Shown: positions 34,454 through 42,582 of the stretch, in pieces
Layout: each line of letters starts with the position of its first letter
Position numbering within the stretch: the stretch's first letter is position 1
From: Bradyrhizobium iriomotense
GTDB lineage: Bacteria > Pseudomonadota > Alphaproteobacteria > Rhizobiales > Xanthobacteraceae
Reading direction: 5' to 3'
Assembly (NCBI RefSeq): GCF_030160715.1
Contig: NZ_BSOW01000020.1
Location: 1 to 64,000 of the forward strand
DNA length: 64,000 bases
Made by a program: the position numbers and the translations under genes
Notes under the pieces: model-generated
What the model was told of the DNA's origin: nothing
What the model saw: only the letters and a program-made list of their open reading frames with translations
Databases searched by the model: none

Positions 34454-35377
34454 TCAGTAACTGCGAGTCCGATCCACGAGCCCGATGGGATCGAGGCCCA
34501 ACTCGTATCGCTTGATGTTTTCGATGACCGCACGTGCGGCAGTTTCCGCCTGAGTTACGCCCGCCACGTGCGGGGTGAGCAGCACTTTCGGATGAGCCCA
34601 CAACTCATCGCCGGCAGGTAGAGGCTCCGGCTCGGTGACGTCGATGACCGCGCCCGCGAGCTGACCTGCGTCCAATGCAGCGAGCAGTGCGGGTTGATCA
34701 AGTTGGGCTCCGCGCCCTGCGTGGACGAGCGCAGCTCCCTTCGGCAGCCGCGCAAACAGGTCCCCATTCAGGATCCCGCGTGTCTCCCCGGTGAGAGGGA
34801 GCAGGCAGACGAGGATATCAGTCTCCGCGAGCATTTGGGCCAGACCGGCTTGTCCGCAATATGTCGTGACACCGTCGATCCTCTTTTCGGATCTGCTCCA
34901 GCCGCTCAAGCGAAAGTCGAAAGGCCTCAAGCTGTCCAGCACGGCGCGCGCGAGCACGCCAAGGCCGAGCAGCCCGACCCGCCGGTCGGCAGCCTGCTTC
35001 TGCGGGAGAGCTCGCCATTGGCGGCGTCGCTGCAAATCAAGATAGGTGGGCAGGTTGCGGTGGAGCGCCAGCACCGCGAGCGTGACGTACTCCTGCATCA
35101 TGCGGATGATGCCGTCTTCCACCATCCGCACCACCTTTACTTCGGGCGGAAGCGCGGCGAGCGGAAATTGGTCGACGCCAGCCCCAACGGAGAACAGAAT
35201 TTCAAGGTTGCGGTAACGTTCAAGTGCTTCTGGCACAGTCCAACTGACCACATACCGCACCTGATCGGGATCAACGGTGGTCGGGTCGATTGCGAAGGGA
35301 AGGTGTGGGAGCTCGCGAGCGAACGCGCTGCGAAATACCGCCCCACGCTGCGCGTCGGAATTAAAGAGAAAGGTCAT
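34454..35377 (-). CDS. D-2-hydroxyacid dehydrogenase (GhrA-like glyoxylate/hydroxypyruvate reductase)
   Basis: This 307-residue enzyme has the GhrA layout: catalytic-domain motif SVGAGVDQFPL, nucleotide motif GLLGLGVLARAVLDSLRPF, Arg in VHAGRGAQLDQPAL, Glu in VTEPEPLPAGDELW and His in LLTPHVAG. It reduces glyoxylate or another 2-ketoacid with NAD(P)H. It is the first gene of the five-gene operon and is divergent from the second GNAT gene; the 234-bp gap must hold both promoters. Confidence 0.88.
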   Translation of the reverse strand: MTFLFNSDAQRGAVFRSAFARELPHLPFAIDPTTVDPDQVRYVVSWTVPEALERYRNLEILFSVGAGVDQFPLAALPPEVKVVRMVEDGIIRMMQEYVTLAVLALHRNLPTYLDLQRRRQWRALPQKQAADRRVGLLGLGVLARAVLDSLRPFDFRLSGWSRSEKRIDGVTTYCGQAGLAQMLAETDILVCLLPLTGETRGILNGDLFARLPKGAALVHAGRGAQLDQPALLAALDAGQLAGAVIDVTEPEPLPAGDELWAHPKVLLTPHVAGVTQAETAARAVIENIKRYELGLDPIGLVDRTRSY

Positions 35378-35611
35378 GGGCTATCTTGAAGCGCAGAGAA
35401 TGGCGGGGTTCGCCGGACGAAGCCATCGTAACGGGCGGTACCCTGGTTTCATGCCGAATGCGGTGGCGATTTGGTGGATTGTTTCGTGAGGCGGCCGTTC
35501 TGAAATGTATTCTGCCGCGGGGCCGGGTTTATGCTGGGATTGACCCGATGCCTTGGAGCGAGCCGAATTGCCATCATTCGACCTGCGTCGGGCGCCAAGC
35601 CGAGGAAAGTC

Positions 35612-36514
35612 ATGAAAAGTCGCGTTTCCAATTCGCTGACGATCGATGCTTTCGAGGCTCGCGCGGTCGACATCGACAAGGTCGAGCTGGAGCAGCTTCA
35701 TGCACTTTCGATCGGCGTCGGCTGGCCGCACAGAGCTGAGGACTGGCAGTTCCTGCGCGACGTCGGCCATGGCATCGTCGCTCACGACGAGATCGGACGG
35801 GTGCTGGGTTCAGCCATGTGGTTTCCTCATGGCTCGGATTTTGCCACTGTCGGCATGGTCATTACCTCTCCTCGGCTTCAGGCACTCGGCACCGCACAAT
35901 GGCTCATGAAGCGCGCTTTCTCCGAGTGCAAGGGACGCAATCTGCGCCTCAACGCCACGCGGGCAGCGCGGAAGCTTTATCTCTCGCTCGGTTTTCGATC
36001 CGAGAGCACAGTCTTCCAACGTCAAGGCGAGGCGCGTCGGTCCGGTGAGACGCCAGATCCTCTGGCAGGAGCAGATCTACGCCGTCTGGGCGACGCGGAT
36101 CTCGGGGCTGTCACTGGGCTCGATGCGCGCGCGTTTGGTGCATCGCGTGTAAAGCTGCTCACGGCTCTCTTGGATCAATCCGTAGGGTTCGGGCTCTACC
36201 GAGACGGTCGCCTCGAGGCCTTTGCGCTCTGCCGTCCGTTTGGGCGAGGCCATCTCGTGGGTCCCGTCGTGGCGTCAAACGACAAGGACGCGATCGTGGT
36301 GGCTGCACCGCATGTGGCTGCCCATGAGGGGGAGTTTCTGAGGGTTGATACACACCTCGCCGAGGGTGAGTTCTGCACTTTCGTGGCTTCGTCAGGCCTC
36401 GCTCTCTTTGACACCGTGACGACGATGTCGCTGGGGGGAACCTTCCTCAATCCCAATGACCGTTCTGGAGGCATGCCCGTGACCTACGCGCTTGCGAGCC
36501 AGGCACTTGGATAG
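35612..36514 (+). CDS. GNAT-family N-acetyltransferase with two GNAT-like halves (copy 2)
   Basis: A 300-residue paralogue of the GNAT at 26998. Matching parts are VGWPHRAEDWQFLR, MVITSPRLQALGTAQWLMKRA, LDARAFGASRVKLL, CRPFGRGHLVGPVVA and GEFLRVDTHLAEG. The acetyl-CoA loop (Q-A-L-G-T) is less canonical than the R-G-x-G of copy 1. AGGAAA precedes the ATG; the frame is open to 35531 without support. Copies 1 and 2 bracket the catabolic genes, which suggests duplication within the cluster. Confidence 0.85.
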   Translation: MKSRVSNSLTIDAFEARAVDIDKVELEQLHALSIGVGWPHRAEDWQFLRDVGHGIVAHDEIGRVLGSAMWFPHGSDFATVGMVITSPRLQALGTAQWLMKRAFSECKGRNLRLNATRAARKLYLSLGFRSESTVFQRQGEARRSGETPDPLAGADLRRLGDADLGAVTGLDARAFGASRVKLLTALLDQSVGFGLYRDGRLEAFALCRPFGRGHLVGPVVASNDKDAIVVAAPHVAAHEGEFLRVDTHLAEGEFCTFVASSGLALFDTVTTMSLGGTFLNPNDRSGGMPVTYALASQALG

Positions 36515-37148
36515 CGCAAATCACCTAGTGTTCGCCACGCCTGCCATTGTTGCGCTCGCGCTACTTGACTCGCACCACCGCGCCGTCATCCACCGGTGCA
36601 AATCCGGCAGATGTAAGCCCGATCAGTAGCGCAAAAAACGACCGCGAGCACGTGCGGACAATTTTGAGCGGTCTTCTCTTCCTTGCGTATAACCTAACGC
36701 TGCTCAGATTGCGCAGGTTCTGATGTACTCGGGATTTGTCTAGGCGCCTCTCTGCTAGGACTTGATAGCCCTCTTGCTCGCTGGGCGCCGACGAGAGCCG
36801 GGCGTTGGGCACAATGGTCGAAAACTACGGTACAAAATACGGCAGGATACGCCGTGGTTGACACCGTAGATTGCTCGCAGCTCGCACAAGAAATGCGAAC
36901 AATTCCAGCGAAATTTGACTGACACCCCTTCCGCCGACAAGAGGGCTCCTTCTAACGAGAGCCAAGATCTTCAGTTCGTCGACAAATCCGGGCACTCGGC
37001 GAATATTCTAGGGTACGATTGCAACCAGTTCGCGCTCCTCAACCGAGAACTTGAAGGTAGCCCGTACCAACTGGTTGCGCGATGGCGGCGCCGGGCGCAG
37101 AGCGAACTTTCAGTCGTACAAAACGCGAGCTGGCGGAGAAGGCCGCTT
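36515..37148. other. Intergenic region with a possible remnant of a DUF302-like gene
   Basis: On the minus strand, ending at a stop at 36561, a short hydrophobic segment (FFALLIGLTSAGFA) is followed by DDGAVVRVK. It resembles the signal peptide and first strand of DUF302-domain proteins, cut off by a stop. Nothing else recognisable was found. The remnant call is low confidence. Confidence 0.3.
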
Positions 37149-37490
37149 CTGGCGCAAAGCGGGTCAGTATGGCTGGTGCGCAGCGGCGAGGGAACGTGAG
37201 GGGGCATCGAACGACCGGACCAAGCGCGCTCCTGATCTCTGACGGTATTTGAACCTACGCCGAACCAGTGCGGTAATGGCAGTCCTGGCCACGCAGGCAG
37301 TGCTGATCAGTCAATTGACTCCGATAGGTAGCGAAATCGCCAGGATTGCGAACGGCTCGAATTTTCCTGTGAATTCAAGGCCGAAAAATTGGGACGGGCA
37401 TACCGTCGGCATTTGTCCGTCAGCTCCAAGAATTTGTGCTTGGAAATCAACGCGGAAACATCTTCCCGAATGATTGAATGGGAGTAGGGG
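37149..37490. repeat. Dispersed intergenic repeat, copy C (5' part)
   Basis: It begins with CTGGCGCAAAGCGG, nearly the same 14-mer as copy B, and matches copy B 17143-17480 throughout. Its last 110 bases match copy A. It ends with gggagtaggg, 15 bp before the methyltransferase ATG, so the repeat may supply that gene's leader or promoter. Confidence 0.68.
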
Positions 37491-37504
37491 TATAAGCAGC
37501 CGAA

Positions 37505-38248
37505 ATGGGTAGCGATATCTACGACCCGAGGTTTGTGAAGGGTGTTTTCGATCGCTGCTCAGACCGGTACATCGCTTTCAGCCTGATCTGTTCGTTCGGT
37601 TTCACGGAGCGTTGGCGCGCGCAATGTGTCGCAGCGATGCCTGCGCCAGAGGGCGAAGGCGCCCGCGGTTACGATCTGATGGCTGGGACGGGCGAAGTCT
37701 GGCCCCACCTGTTGAAGCGTTTCAACGATCTCGGCTCAATCACGGCCGTCGATATCTCGTCCGGCATGCATCGTCGCGCCATGGAGCGCCTTCACGCTCA
37801 CCGCTCCCACCGGATCGAGTTCATCGAAGACGACGTGCTCGCAAGCGATCTGCCCTCGGAGAGTGCGGACTTCGTCATCTCCACTTTCGGAATGAAGACA
37901 TTCAACCCTGGGCAACATGCGCAACTGGTCGCCTTGATCGCGCGCGTGCTGAAACCCGGCGGAGTCGTCTCCATGATCGAGGCTTCCGATCCGAAAGGAT
38001 GGTGGCTCCGCCCGTTGTACCTGTTGCACCTCAAGGTCGTCTTGCCGCTCATAGAACGCATCTTCCTTCGCGGCGCGCAGGACTTTGCGATGATCGGCAC
38101 CTACAGCACCAACTTCGGCAGTGCTATCCAAATCGCGGCTATGCTGCGCGATCACGGGCTGGAGGTGGAGTTTTCAAAGTACTTCTTTGGCTGCGCCACT
38201 GGCGTTGCTGGGCGCAAAATCGGGCCGATTGGCAAGACCAGCGCGTAG
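37505..38248 (+). CDS. Class I SAM-dependent methyltransferase (UbiE/COQ5-like)
   Basis: This 247-residue methyltransferase has motif I YDLMAGTGEVWPHLL (about 51-65), an acidic residue after the second strand (AVDISSGMHRRAME), motif II/III SADFVISTFGMKTF and VLKPGGVVSMIEASDP. The ordering matches the UbiE/MenG type, acting perhaps on a quinone, lipid or small molecule; the hydrophobic segment LYLLHLKVVLPLIERIFL suggests membrane association. There is no clear Shine-Dalgarno, and repeat copy C ends just upstream. The stop codon lies within a partial palindromic repeat. Confidence 0.83.
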   Translation: MGSDIYDPRFVKGVFDRCSDRYIAFSLICSFGFTERWRAQCVAAMPAPEGEGARGYDLMAGTGEVWPHLLKRFNDLGSITAVDISSGMHRRAMERLHAHRSHRIEFIEDDVLASDLPSESADFVISTFGMKTFNPGQHAQLVALIARVLKPGGVVSMIEASDPKGWWLRPLYLLHLKVVLPLIERIFLRGAQDFAMIGTYSTNFGSAIQIAAMLRDHGLEVEFSKYFFGCATGVAGRKIGPIGKTSA

Positions 38249-38268
38249 GATGGGTGGAGCGCAGCGAC
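38245..38268. repeat. Left arm of a palindromic repeat element
   Basis: GTAGGATGGGTGGAGCGCAG and the next 4 bases match the left arm of the complete palindrome at 39930-40014 with one mismatch. It starts within the methyltransferase stop codon. No matching right arm follows nearby. The rest of the gap to 38550 holds nothing recognised. Confidence 0.6.
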
Positions 38269-38550
38269 AGATGAGTTGCACGGGCGCTCCTCACAAAGAA
38301 CGTAGGCTATGCCTGTCGCGCCAAGCGGCATAAGCATCTCACGAACAATGCGAGCCTCGCATTCTACATACCACAGTGGATGCGGAAGTTCCGAAGCGAC
38401 ATCAATCATGGCCCTGAGTGGCCGGCATCGATCGCGAACAAAAAAGTGCCTTATTGTCGCTGCGGCCCAACACGAATAATTCTGTCTTCGGGACGAATAT
38501 ACTCGCGCATCGTCAGCAAGATAGCGGTGCATCCTAACAGCAGGACATAG

Positions 38551-39390
38551 ATGTCAAATGGCGTGGCAATAGTTACAGGAGCCAGTCGCGGTCTAGGACG
38601 CGGCATTGCAAGGGCGCTTGGGGGAAAGGGTTTAACTGTTTATGTAACCGGCCGAAATCTTGAAGAACTTGAACGCGCAGCCGAGGAAGTCGATTCCAGA
38701 GGTGGTAAAGGCATTGTCGCTCAGTGCGACCATGCAGACGACTCGCAGGTTGAGGCTTTATTTGCGCGGGTGCGGCAGGAGTCCGGACGGCTGGATATTC
38801 TCGTGAACAATGCCGCGGCAGTGGACCTTCGGGCACTCCCGGCGCCCGGTGGATTTTGGGAGAAGTCGCTTGGCCTCGCCGATATGATCACGGTCGGACT
38901 CCGGTCCAACTATGTAGCTTCCTACTTCGCTGCCCCCCTCATGATCGAGACGCGCAAAAGTGTGATGGTGCATATCTCGTTCTACGGAGCGGTCTCATAT
39001 CACTACGGGCCGGCCTATGGCGCAGCAAAGGCGGGTACCGACAAGATGAGCTTCGACATGGCTGTCGACTTGCGGCCCCATGGGGTGGCCTCGCTATCGA
39101 TTTGGCCCGGGCTGATCCTGTCCGACATGTTCAAGGCAGTTCCTAAGGAAAATCTTCCCACGAAGCTGGTCGACGATCTTCCGAATTTCGAGATGCCGGA
39201 GTTTACGGGCCTTGTGATCGAGCGTCTCTGGCGGGATCCGGATGTTATGATGCGATCAGGTGAGACGTTTATTGCGGCCCAACTCGGGATAGAGTTCGGC
39301 ATCGAGGACCTCGATGGAAAGCAACCTCGGCTCTATCCGGAGTTGGGCAGCCCTGCGGGCCGCTTTGTCATTCCTAGAAGGGATTCGTAG
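38551..39390 (+). CDS. SDR-family oxidoreductase (DHRS1-like)
   Basis: This 279-residue short-chain dehydrogenase has cofactor motif TGASRGLG, NNAA in place of NNAG, and Y-x-x-x-K in YGAAKAG. The catalytic Ser region reads HISFYGAVSYHYG. The position after the active site (LSIWPGLILSDMF) and the conserved length fit the DHRS1-like subgroup. AGGA lies 6 bp before the ATG. It is convergent with an HxlR regulator, which may or may not control it. Confidence 0.85.
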   Translation: MSNGVAIVTGASRGLGRGIARALGGKGLTVYVTGRNLEELERAAEEVDSRGGKGIVAQCDHADDSQVEALFARVRQESGRLDILVNNAAAVDLRALPAPGGFWEKSLGLADMITVGLRSNYVASYFAAPLMIETRKSVMVHISFYGAVSYHYGPAYGAAKAGTDKMSFDMAVDLRPHGVASLSIWPGLILSDMFKAVPKENLPTKLVDDLPNFEMPEFTGLVIERLWRDPDVMMRSGETFIAAQLGIEFGIEDLDGKQPRLYPELGSPAGRFVIPRRDS

Positions 39391-39428
39391 TAGAGGCGGG
39401 TCGCAGGGCGAGATAAAGTCACGCTGTT

Positions 39429-39836
39429 CTAGCGTAATTTTATCCCGGTCTTTTCCCTTTCCTTGGTTCTATCGTAGCGCATGTGTGCATCGCCGATTTC
39501 CGTGTCATGCGTTCTTGCCCATTTGGTAAGACTACGAACTGTCTCAACAAGACTGAGGCCAAGCGAAGTAAGTTCGTAGCTAACGCTCAAGGGAATGGTA
39601 TCGAGAGGCGTTCTCATTACGATGCCGTCACGTTCGAGTAGGCGCAGGGTAAGCGTCAGCATTCTTTGGGAGATTCCGCTGGTGCTGCGACGGATGTCGA
39701 CATATCGCTTTGGCCCTTCGGCAAGCGCAGAGATGACCAGCAAGCTCCATTTATCTCCGACGCGATTTAGAATCTCACGGGTACGCTCACAGTAATTATT
39801 ATGCAGGTGCTTATCGTGCATCGGCGGGCATCTCAT
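39429..39836 (-). CDS. HxlR-family winged helix-turn-helix regulator
   Basis: A 135-residue regulator. HxlR hallmarks are an early Cys (NYCERTREILNRVGDKWSLL), the P-K-R-Y-x-D-I-R recognition region (EGPKRYVDIRRSTSGISQRML), the wing (RTPLDTIPLSVSYELTSLG) and a C-terminal dimerisation helix. The Cys at about residue 16 could sense redox or electrophiles as in HypR/QorR-like proteins, which is inference. Several nearby starts are possible (MRCPPM or MHDKHL); the first is used here. Confidence 0.88.
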   Translation of the reverse strand: MRCPPMHDKHLHNNYCERTREILNRVGDKWSLLVISALAEGPKRYVDIRRSTSGISQRMLTLTLRLLERDGIVMRTPLDTIPLSVSYELTSLGLSLVETVRSLTKWARTHDTEIGDAHMRYDRTKEREKTGIKLR

Positions 39837-39929
39837 TGGTGAACAAAACGAAAATACGTGTCTATCTCAAGCCATGAACGCGTTGAAGAGTCTCAATTAC
39901 ACCATGGCCGTTGCTGAGTTGGGCAGCGC

Positions 39930-40014
39930 GTAGGATGGGTAGAGCGCAGCGATACCCATCAATCCGTTTTGCGCGGCGCAATCGATGGGTATCGCTTCGC
40001 TCCACCGATCCTAC
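39930..40014. repeat. Palindromic repeat element (REP/BIME-like)
   Basis: A 31-bp left arm beginning GTAGGATGGGTAGAGCGCAG and a 31-bp right arm (39984-40014) ending CTCCACCGATCCTAC are near-perfect inverted copies with a 23-bp centre. The right arm runs into the stop of the deformylase-like gene. A partial copy is at 38245. It may act as a strong transcript-end hairpin. Confidence 0.72.
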
Positions 40015-40511
40015 GAACTACGCGACATCTTCTCAAATCGCTTGATCAGCCGTTCCCGCTTCATCCGCGACAACCGCTGGATCCAGAATACCCCGCCGAG
40101 CTGATCAATCTCGTGCTGGTGGCATACCGCGCGCAAGGCCTCCGACTCTTCGGTCTGCATGTTGCCGTCGACATCCTGATAGCTGATCCGGACGCGGGCG
40201 TGGCGCGTGACCTCATCGTTGACGCCGGGCATCGAGACGCTGCCTTCGCGGTGCAGGATCATCTCGGGTGACGCCCATTCGATCTCGGGATTGACGTAAG
40301 TCTGCGGGCCGTCCTTGGCGTCTAACTCGAGCACCACGACGCGCAAGGGGATGCCGATATGTGGCGCCGTGATGCCGATGCCGGGTGCGGCGCGCATCGT
40401 TTCGAGCAGATCGTTGGCTAGCTCTCGCAACGCGTCGTCGAACACGGTCACGGGCCGTGCCGGGAGCGCGAGCCGGCGGTCGGGATAGCGGACGATCGGG
40501 CGGATGGTCAT
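40011..40511 (-). CDS. Peptide-deformylase-like protein with altered active-site residues
   Basis: This 166-residue protein follows the peptide deformylase fold, but the three signature motifs are changed. Motif 1 is GIGITAPH, with His51 where Gln is expected. Motif 2 is EGSVSMPG, with Ser91 in place of the metal-binding Cys. Motif 3 is QHEIDQLGG, with Gln137 replacing the second metal His, while His133 and Glu134 remain. The reverse complement of the nucleotides confirms these codons. Loss of two of three metal ligands makes ordinary deformylase activity unlikely. It is a divergent deformylase-like protein and the essential deformylase gene must lie elsewhere. It is 80 bp from the RpiR gene. 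Confidence 0.85.
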   Translation of the reverse strand: MTIRPIVRYPDRRLALPARPVTVFDDALRELANDLLETMRAAPGIGITAPHIGIPLRVVVLELDAKDGPQTYVNPEIEWASPEMILHREGSVSMPGVNDEVTRHARVRISYQDVDGNMQTEESEALRAVCHQHEIDQLGGVFWIQRLSRMKRERLIKRFEKMSRSS

Positions 40512-40591
40512 GATCTCTGGTGTTCGACGGCAACGATTCCGAAACAGCGTAGCGCGGGCGGCTTTGCTGCCCCAAGCAAACCGCTGCGCCG

Positions 40592-41509
40592 TCAGCCAAC
40601 CTCGATGTTCATCTCGGCAATCAGCCGCTCGCGACCCGCCAGGGAGTTTAGCGCCTTGTCACCCAATTCCCTCGCGACGAGGTTGAGCAGCGCTTCGCAG
40701 AAGACGACATAGGCGCCCATGCTGTTCGAATAGAAGCTGCTCGCGTGGGGGATGAAGAAAGCATGCGCGGCGGGAGGAACGAGCGGTGACGACCGGGAAT
40801 CCGTAATCGCGATAACCGTCTGGCCGTTCGAAGCCGCGACCCGGGCCACCTCCGCGACGCTGCGCGTATAGGGCGCGCAGCTGGCGACGATGACGACGTC
40901 GCCCCGGTCGAGCTGAGACAATGCCTCGGCGACGCCGAGGCGCGGCGCGTCCAGAAGCGCGACGTCCGAGCGCACCATGCCCAGGCAATAGGTGAGAAAG
41001 CTCGCCAGCGAGTGGAATTGGCGAACGCCATGGACACGAACGCGGCGGGCGCTTGCCAGCAGCCGGGTGGCCCCTTGCAGAGCGGCTCCGTCCAGCTGTC
41101 CGAGGAATCCGTCGACATTCGCTGCCGTTTCGCGCGCCAGCTGCGCGAACGCCTCGACTTCGGCATTGCCGACGGACGGCGCGGCCATGAGCCGGCCGGC
41201 CTGGCGGCTATAGAAATACTGCTGGTCGTTGGCGATGGCCTTGCGGAAGACCGCCTGGAAATCGCTGAAGCCTTCGAAGCCGAGGCGCTTCGCCAGTCTG
41301 GTCAGCGTCGACGGATTGATGCCGAACTGATCGGCGAGCTCCGAGATCGAGCGAACTGCCGACTGTTCCGGCGCTTCCACCAGTTTTGCGAAGACATCAT
41401 GCGCTTTGGCGCCGAGCGAAAAGCCTGCCTCGTCGCGGCCGATCGAGAGCGCGAGTGCCCGGAGATCCTCGATGGTGCGCGGCGGCTCCGCGACGGTTTC
41501 CTCTGGCAT
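40592..41509 (-). CDS. MurR/RpiR-family transcriptional regulator
   Basis: This 305-residue regulator has an N-terminal HTH_6 domain (about 35-95: ISELADQFGINPSTLTRLAKRLGFEGFSDFQAVFRKA) and a C-terminal SIS phosphosugar-type domain (about 140-290: VRVHGVRQFHSLASFLTYCLG, DVVIVASCAPYTRSVAEVARVA). The ATG at 41509 was chosen because AGGA lies 8 bp upstream; GTG 41527 would overlap the previous stop by 4 bp. It is the last gene of the importer/C45 operon and is therefore likely to be the local regulator. Confidence 0.9.
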   Translation of the reverse strand: MPEETVAEPPRTIEDLRALALSIGRDEAGFSLGAKAHDVFAKLVEAPEQSAVRSISELADQFGINPSTLTRLAKRLGFEGFSDFQAVFRKAIANDQQYFYSRQAGRLMAAPSVGNAEVEAFAQLARETAANVDGFLGQLDGAALQGATRLLASARRVRVHGVRQFHSLASFLTYCLGMVRSDVALLDAPRLGVAEALSQLDRGDVVIVASCAPYTRSVAEVARVAASNGQTVIAITDSRSSPLVPPAAHAFFIPHASSFYSNSMGAYVVFCEALLNLVARELGDKALNSLAGRERLIAEMNIEVG

Positions 41510-41523
41510 CACGCTGATCCTGT

Positions 41524-42582
41524 TCACGCCGCGAAGGGCACCAACCCATCCCGCATATCGAAGCGAGCTGCTTCGTGCGATCCATCGTAGACAGACCACT
41601 CGACCTTGTCAGCCCCGACCCGGAAGAGGGCGCTTGCGAGCGTGTTCTCGACGTCGCTATCGGCCGGATCTGTGCGGTAGATCGGCAATTCCGCGTCGGC
41701 TGCGTCCCACAAGATGCCGAGCGCGCGTCCCTGGGGTTCCGACTGGAGCGTTTGGCCGAGCAGCTCCTCGCCGCGCCGTTGTCGCACGCCGGACGAACCG
41801 GTGACGATCTGTGACATGCGGCCGGTGTCCGCATGGATCAGATGATTGGAATGGACACGCGGCGCCTGGACCCGATCGACCGACAGGGCCCGGGCGGTGA
41901 ACTCGACGCTGAGAAGCCGCTCGTCCCCGGCTTGCGCCAAAGTCAGGTGAAATGCGCCGGCGCGCGGCGCGGATTTGAGCACGGTGAGGGCGCCGTCGAG
42001 GTCCGCTGCGTCGAGGATCGCGCGGGCGAGCACCATGCGCGGCGTGCCGGCGCCGCCGGCCAGCGGCCTGATATTGTTGACGGTCTGCACCAGTCCCTTC
42101 GACGTCGCCGCAAATGTGTGTCCCGGCAGCGAGCCTGGGTACACGAAGGCTGCGAACGCTGCGCCTCCTTCGGATGCAACATGGGCAAGCGCGCAGTTGC
42201 CGGCAAAGTCGGGGTCGCCATCCTCGTTGTGGCCGATCACATGCGCAGAGCCGGGCAATTGCACGGTCGTGCAGCCGTCCGGCGCCATCGCCCAGATATC
42301 GCCGCGGCAGTTCCACAGGAAAACGTCGTCGAAAGGCATTGCCAGCCCGATGGCGAGGCCCTGCAGCTCGGCCCAGTATCTCGGAAACCGATCCCGGACG
42401 ATGGCCGCCATCTCGCCGATCGAGGGATCGCCGCGGCGCGTGGTGAGTTCGCGCCACGCAGCGGAGATGCGGAAATGGTCGTGCAGGGCCGCCCGGCCGA
42501 AGCGCCCAAGGGCAGCTCCGACATCAAATGGCGAACCTGCGACATCGATGAAGGAAAGCCGGCGGCCGGCGTCATACGACAT
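41524..42582 (-). CDS. C45-family autoproteolytic acyltransferase/hydrolase
   Basis: This 352-residue Ntn hydrolase resembles acyl-CoA:6-aminopenicillanic acid acyltransferase. The self-cleavage and nucleophile motif is DGCTTVQL near residue 104; Cys becomes the N-terminal nucleophile after cleavage. The second conserved block is VIGHNEDGDPDF. The N-terminal RRLSFIDVAGSPFDVGAALGR and the Y-P-G-S-L-P-G-H motif complete the pattern. It probably cleaves a linear amide or N-acyl amino acid. It overlaps the ATPase gene by 11 bp and is co-transcribed with the importer, so it may process the imported compound. Confidence 0.88.
   Translation of the reverse strand: MSYDAGRRLSFIDVAGSPFDVGAALGRFGRAALHDHFRISAAWRELTTRRGDPSIGEMAAIVRDRFPRYWAELQGLAIGLAMPFDDVFLWNCRGDIWAMAPDGCTTVQLPGSAHVIGHNEDGDPDFAGNCALAHVASEGGAAFAAFVYPGSLPGHTFAATSKGLVQTVNNIRPLAGGAGTPRMVLARAILDAADLDGALTVLKSAPRAGAFHLTLAQAGDERLLSVEFTARALSVDRVQAPRVHSNHLIHADTGRMSQIVTGSSGVRQRRGEELLGQTLQSEPQGRALGILWDAADAELPIYRTDPADSDVENTLASALFRVGADKVEWSVYDGSHEAARFDMRDGLVPFAA

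Noticed and set aside
34443..34601. N-terminal extension of the cupin protein
   Set aside because: It overlaps the 2-hydroxyacid dehydrogenase gene in another frame. The ATG at 34442 has GAGGAGC and gives a normal cupin.
37249..37473. 74-residue plus-strand frame with a counterpart at 17260-17466
   Set aside because: The two frames are similar only because both lie in the repeat. Substitutions do not favour third codon positions by eye, and there is no Shine-Dalgarno.
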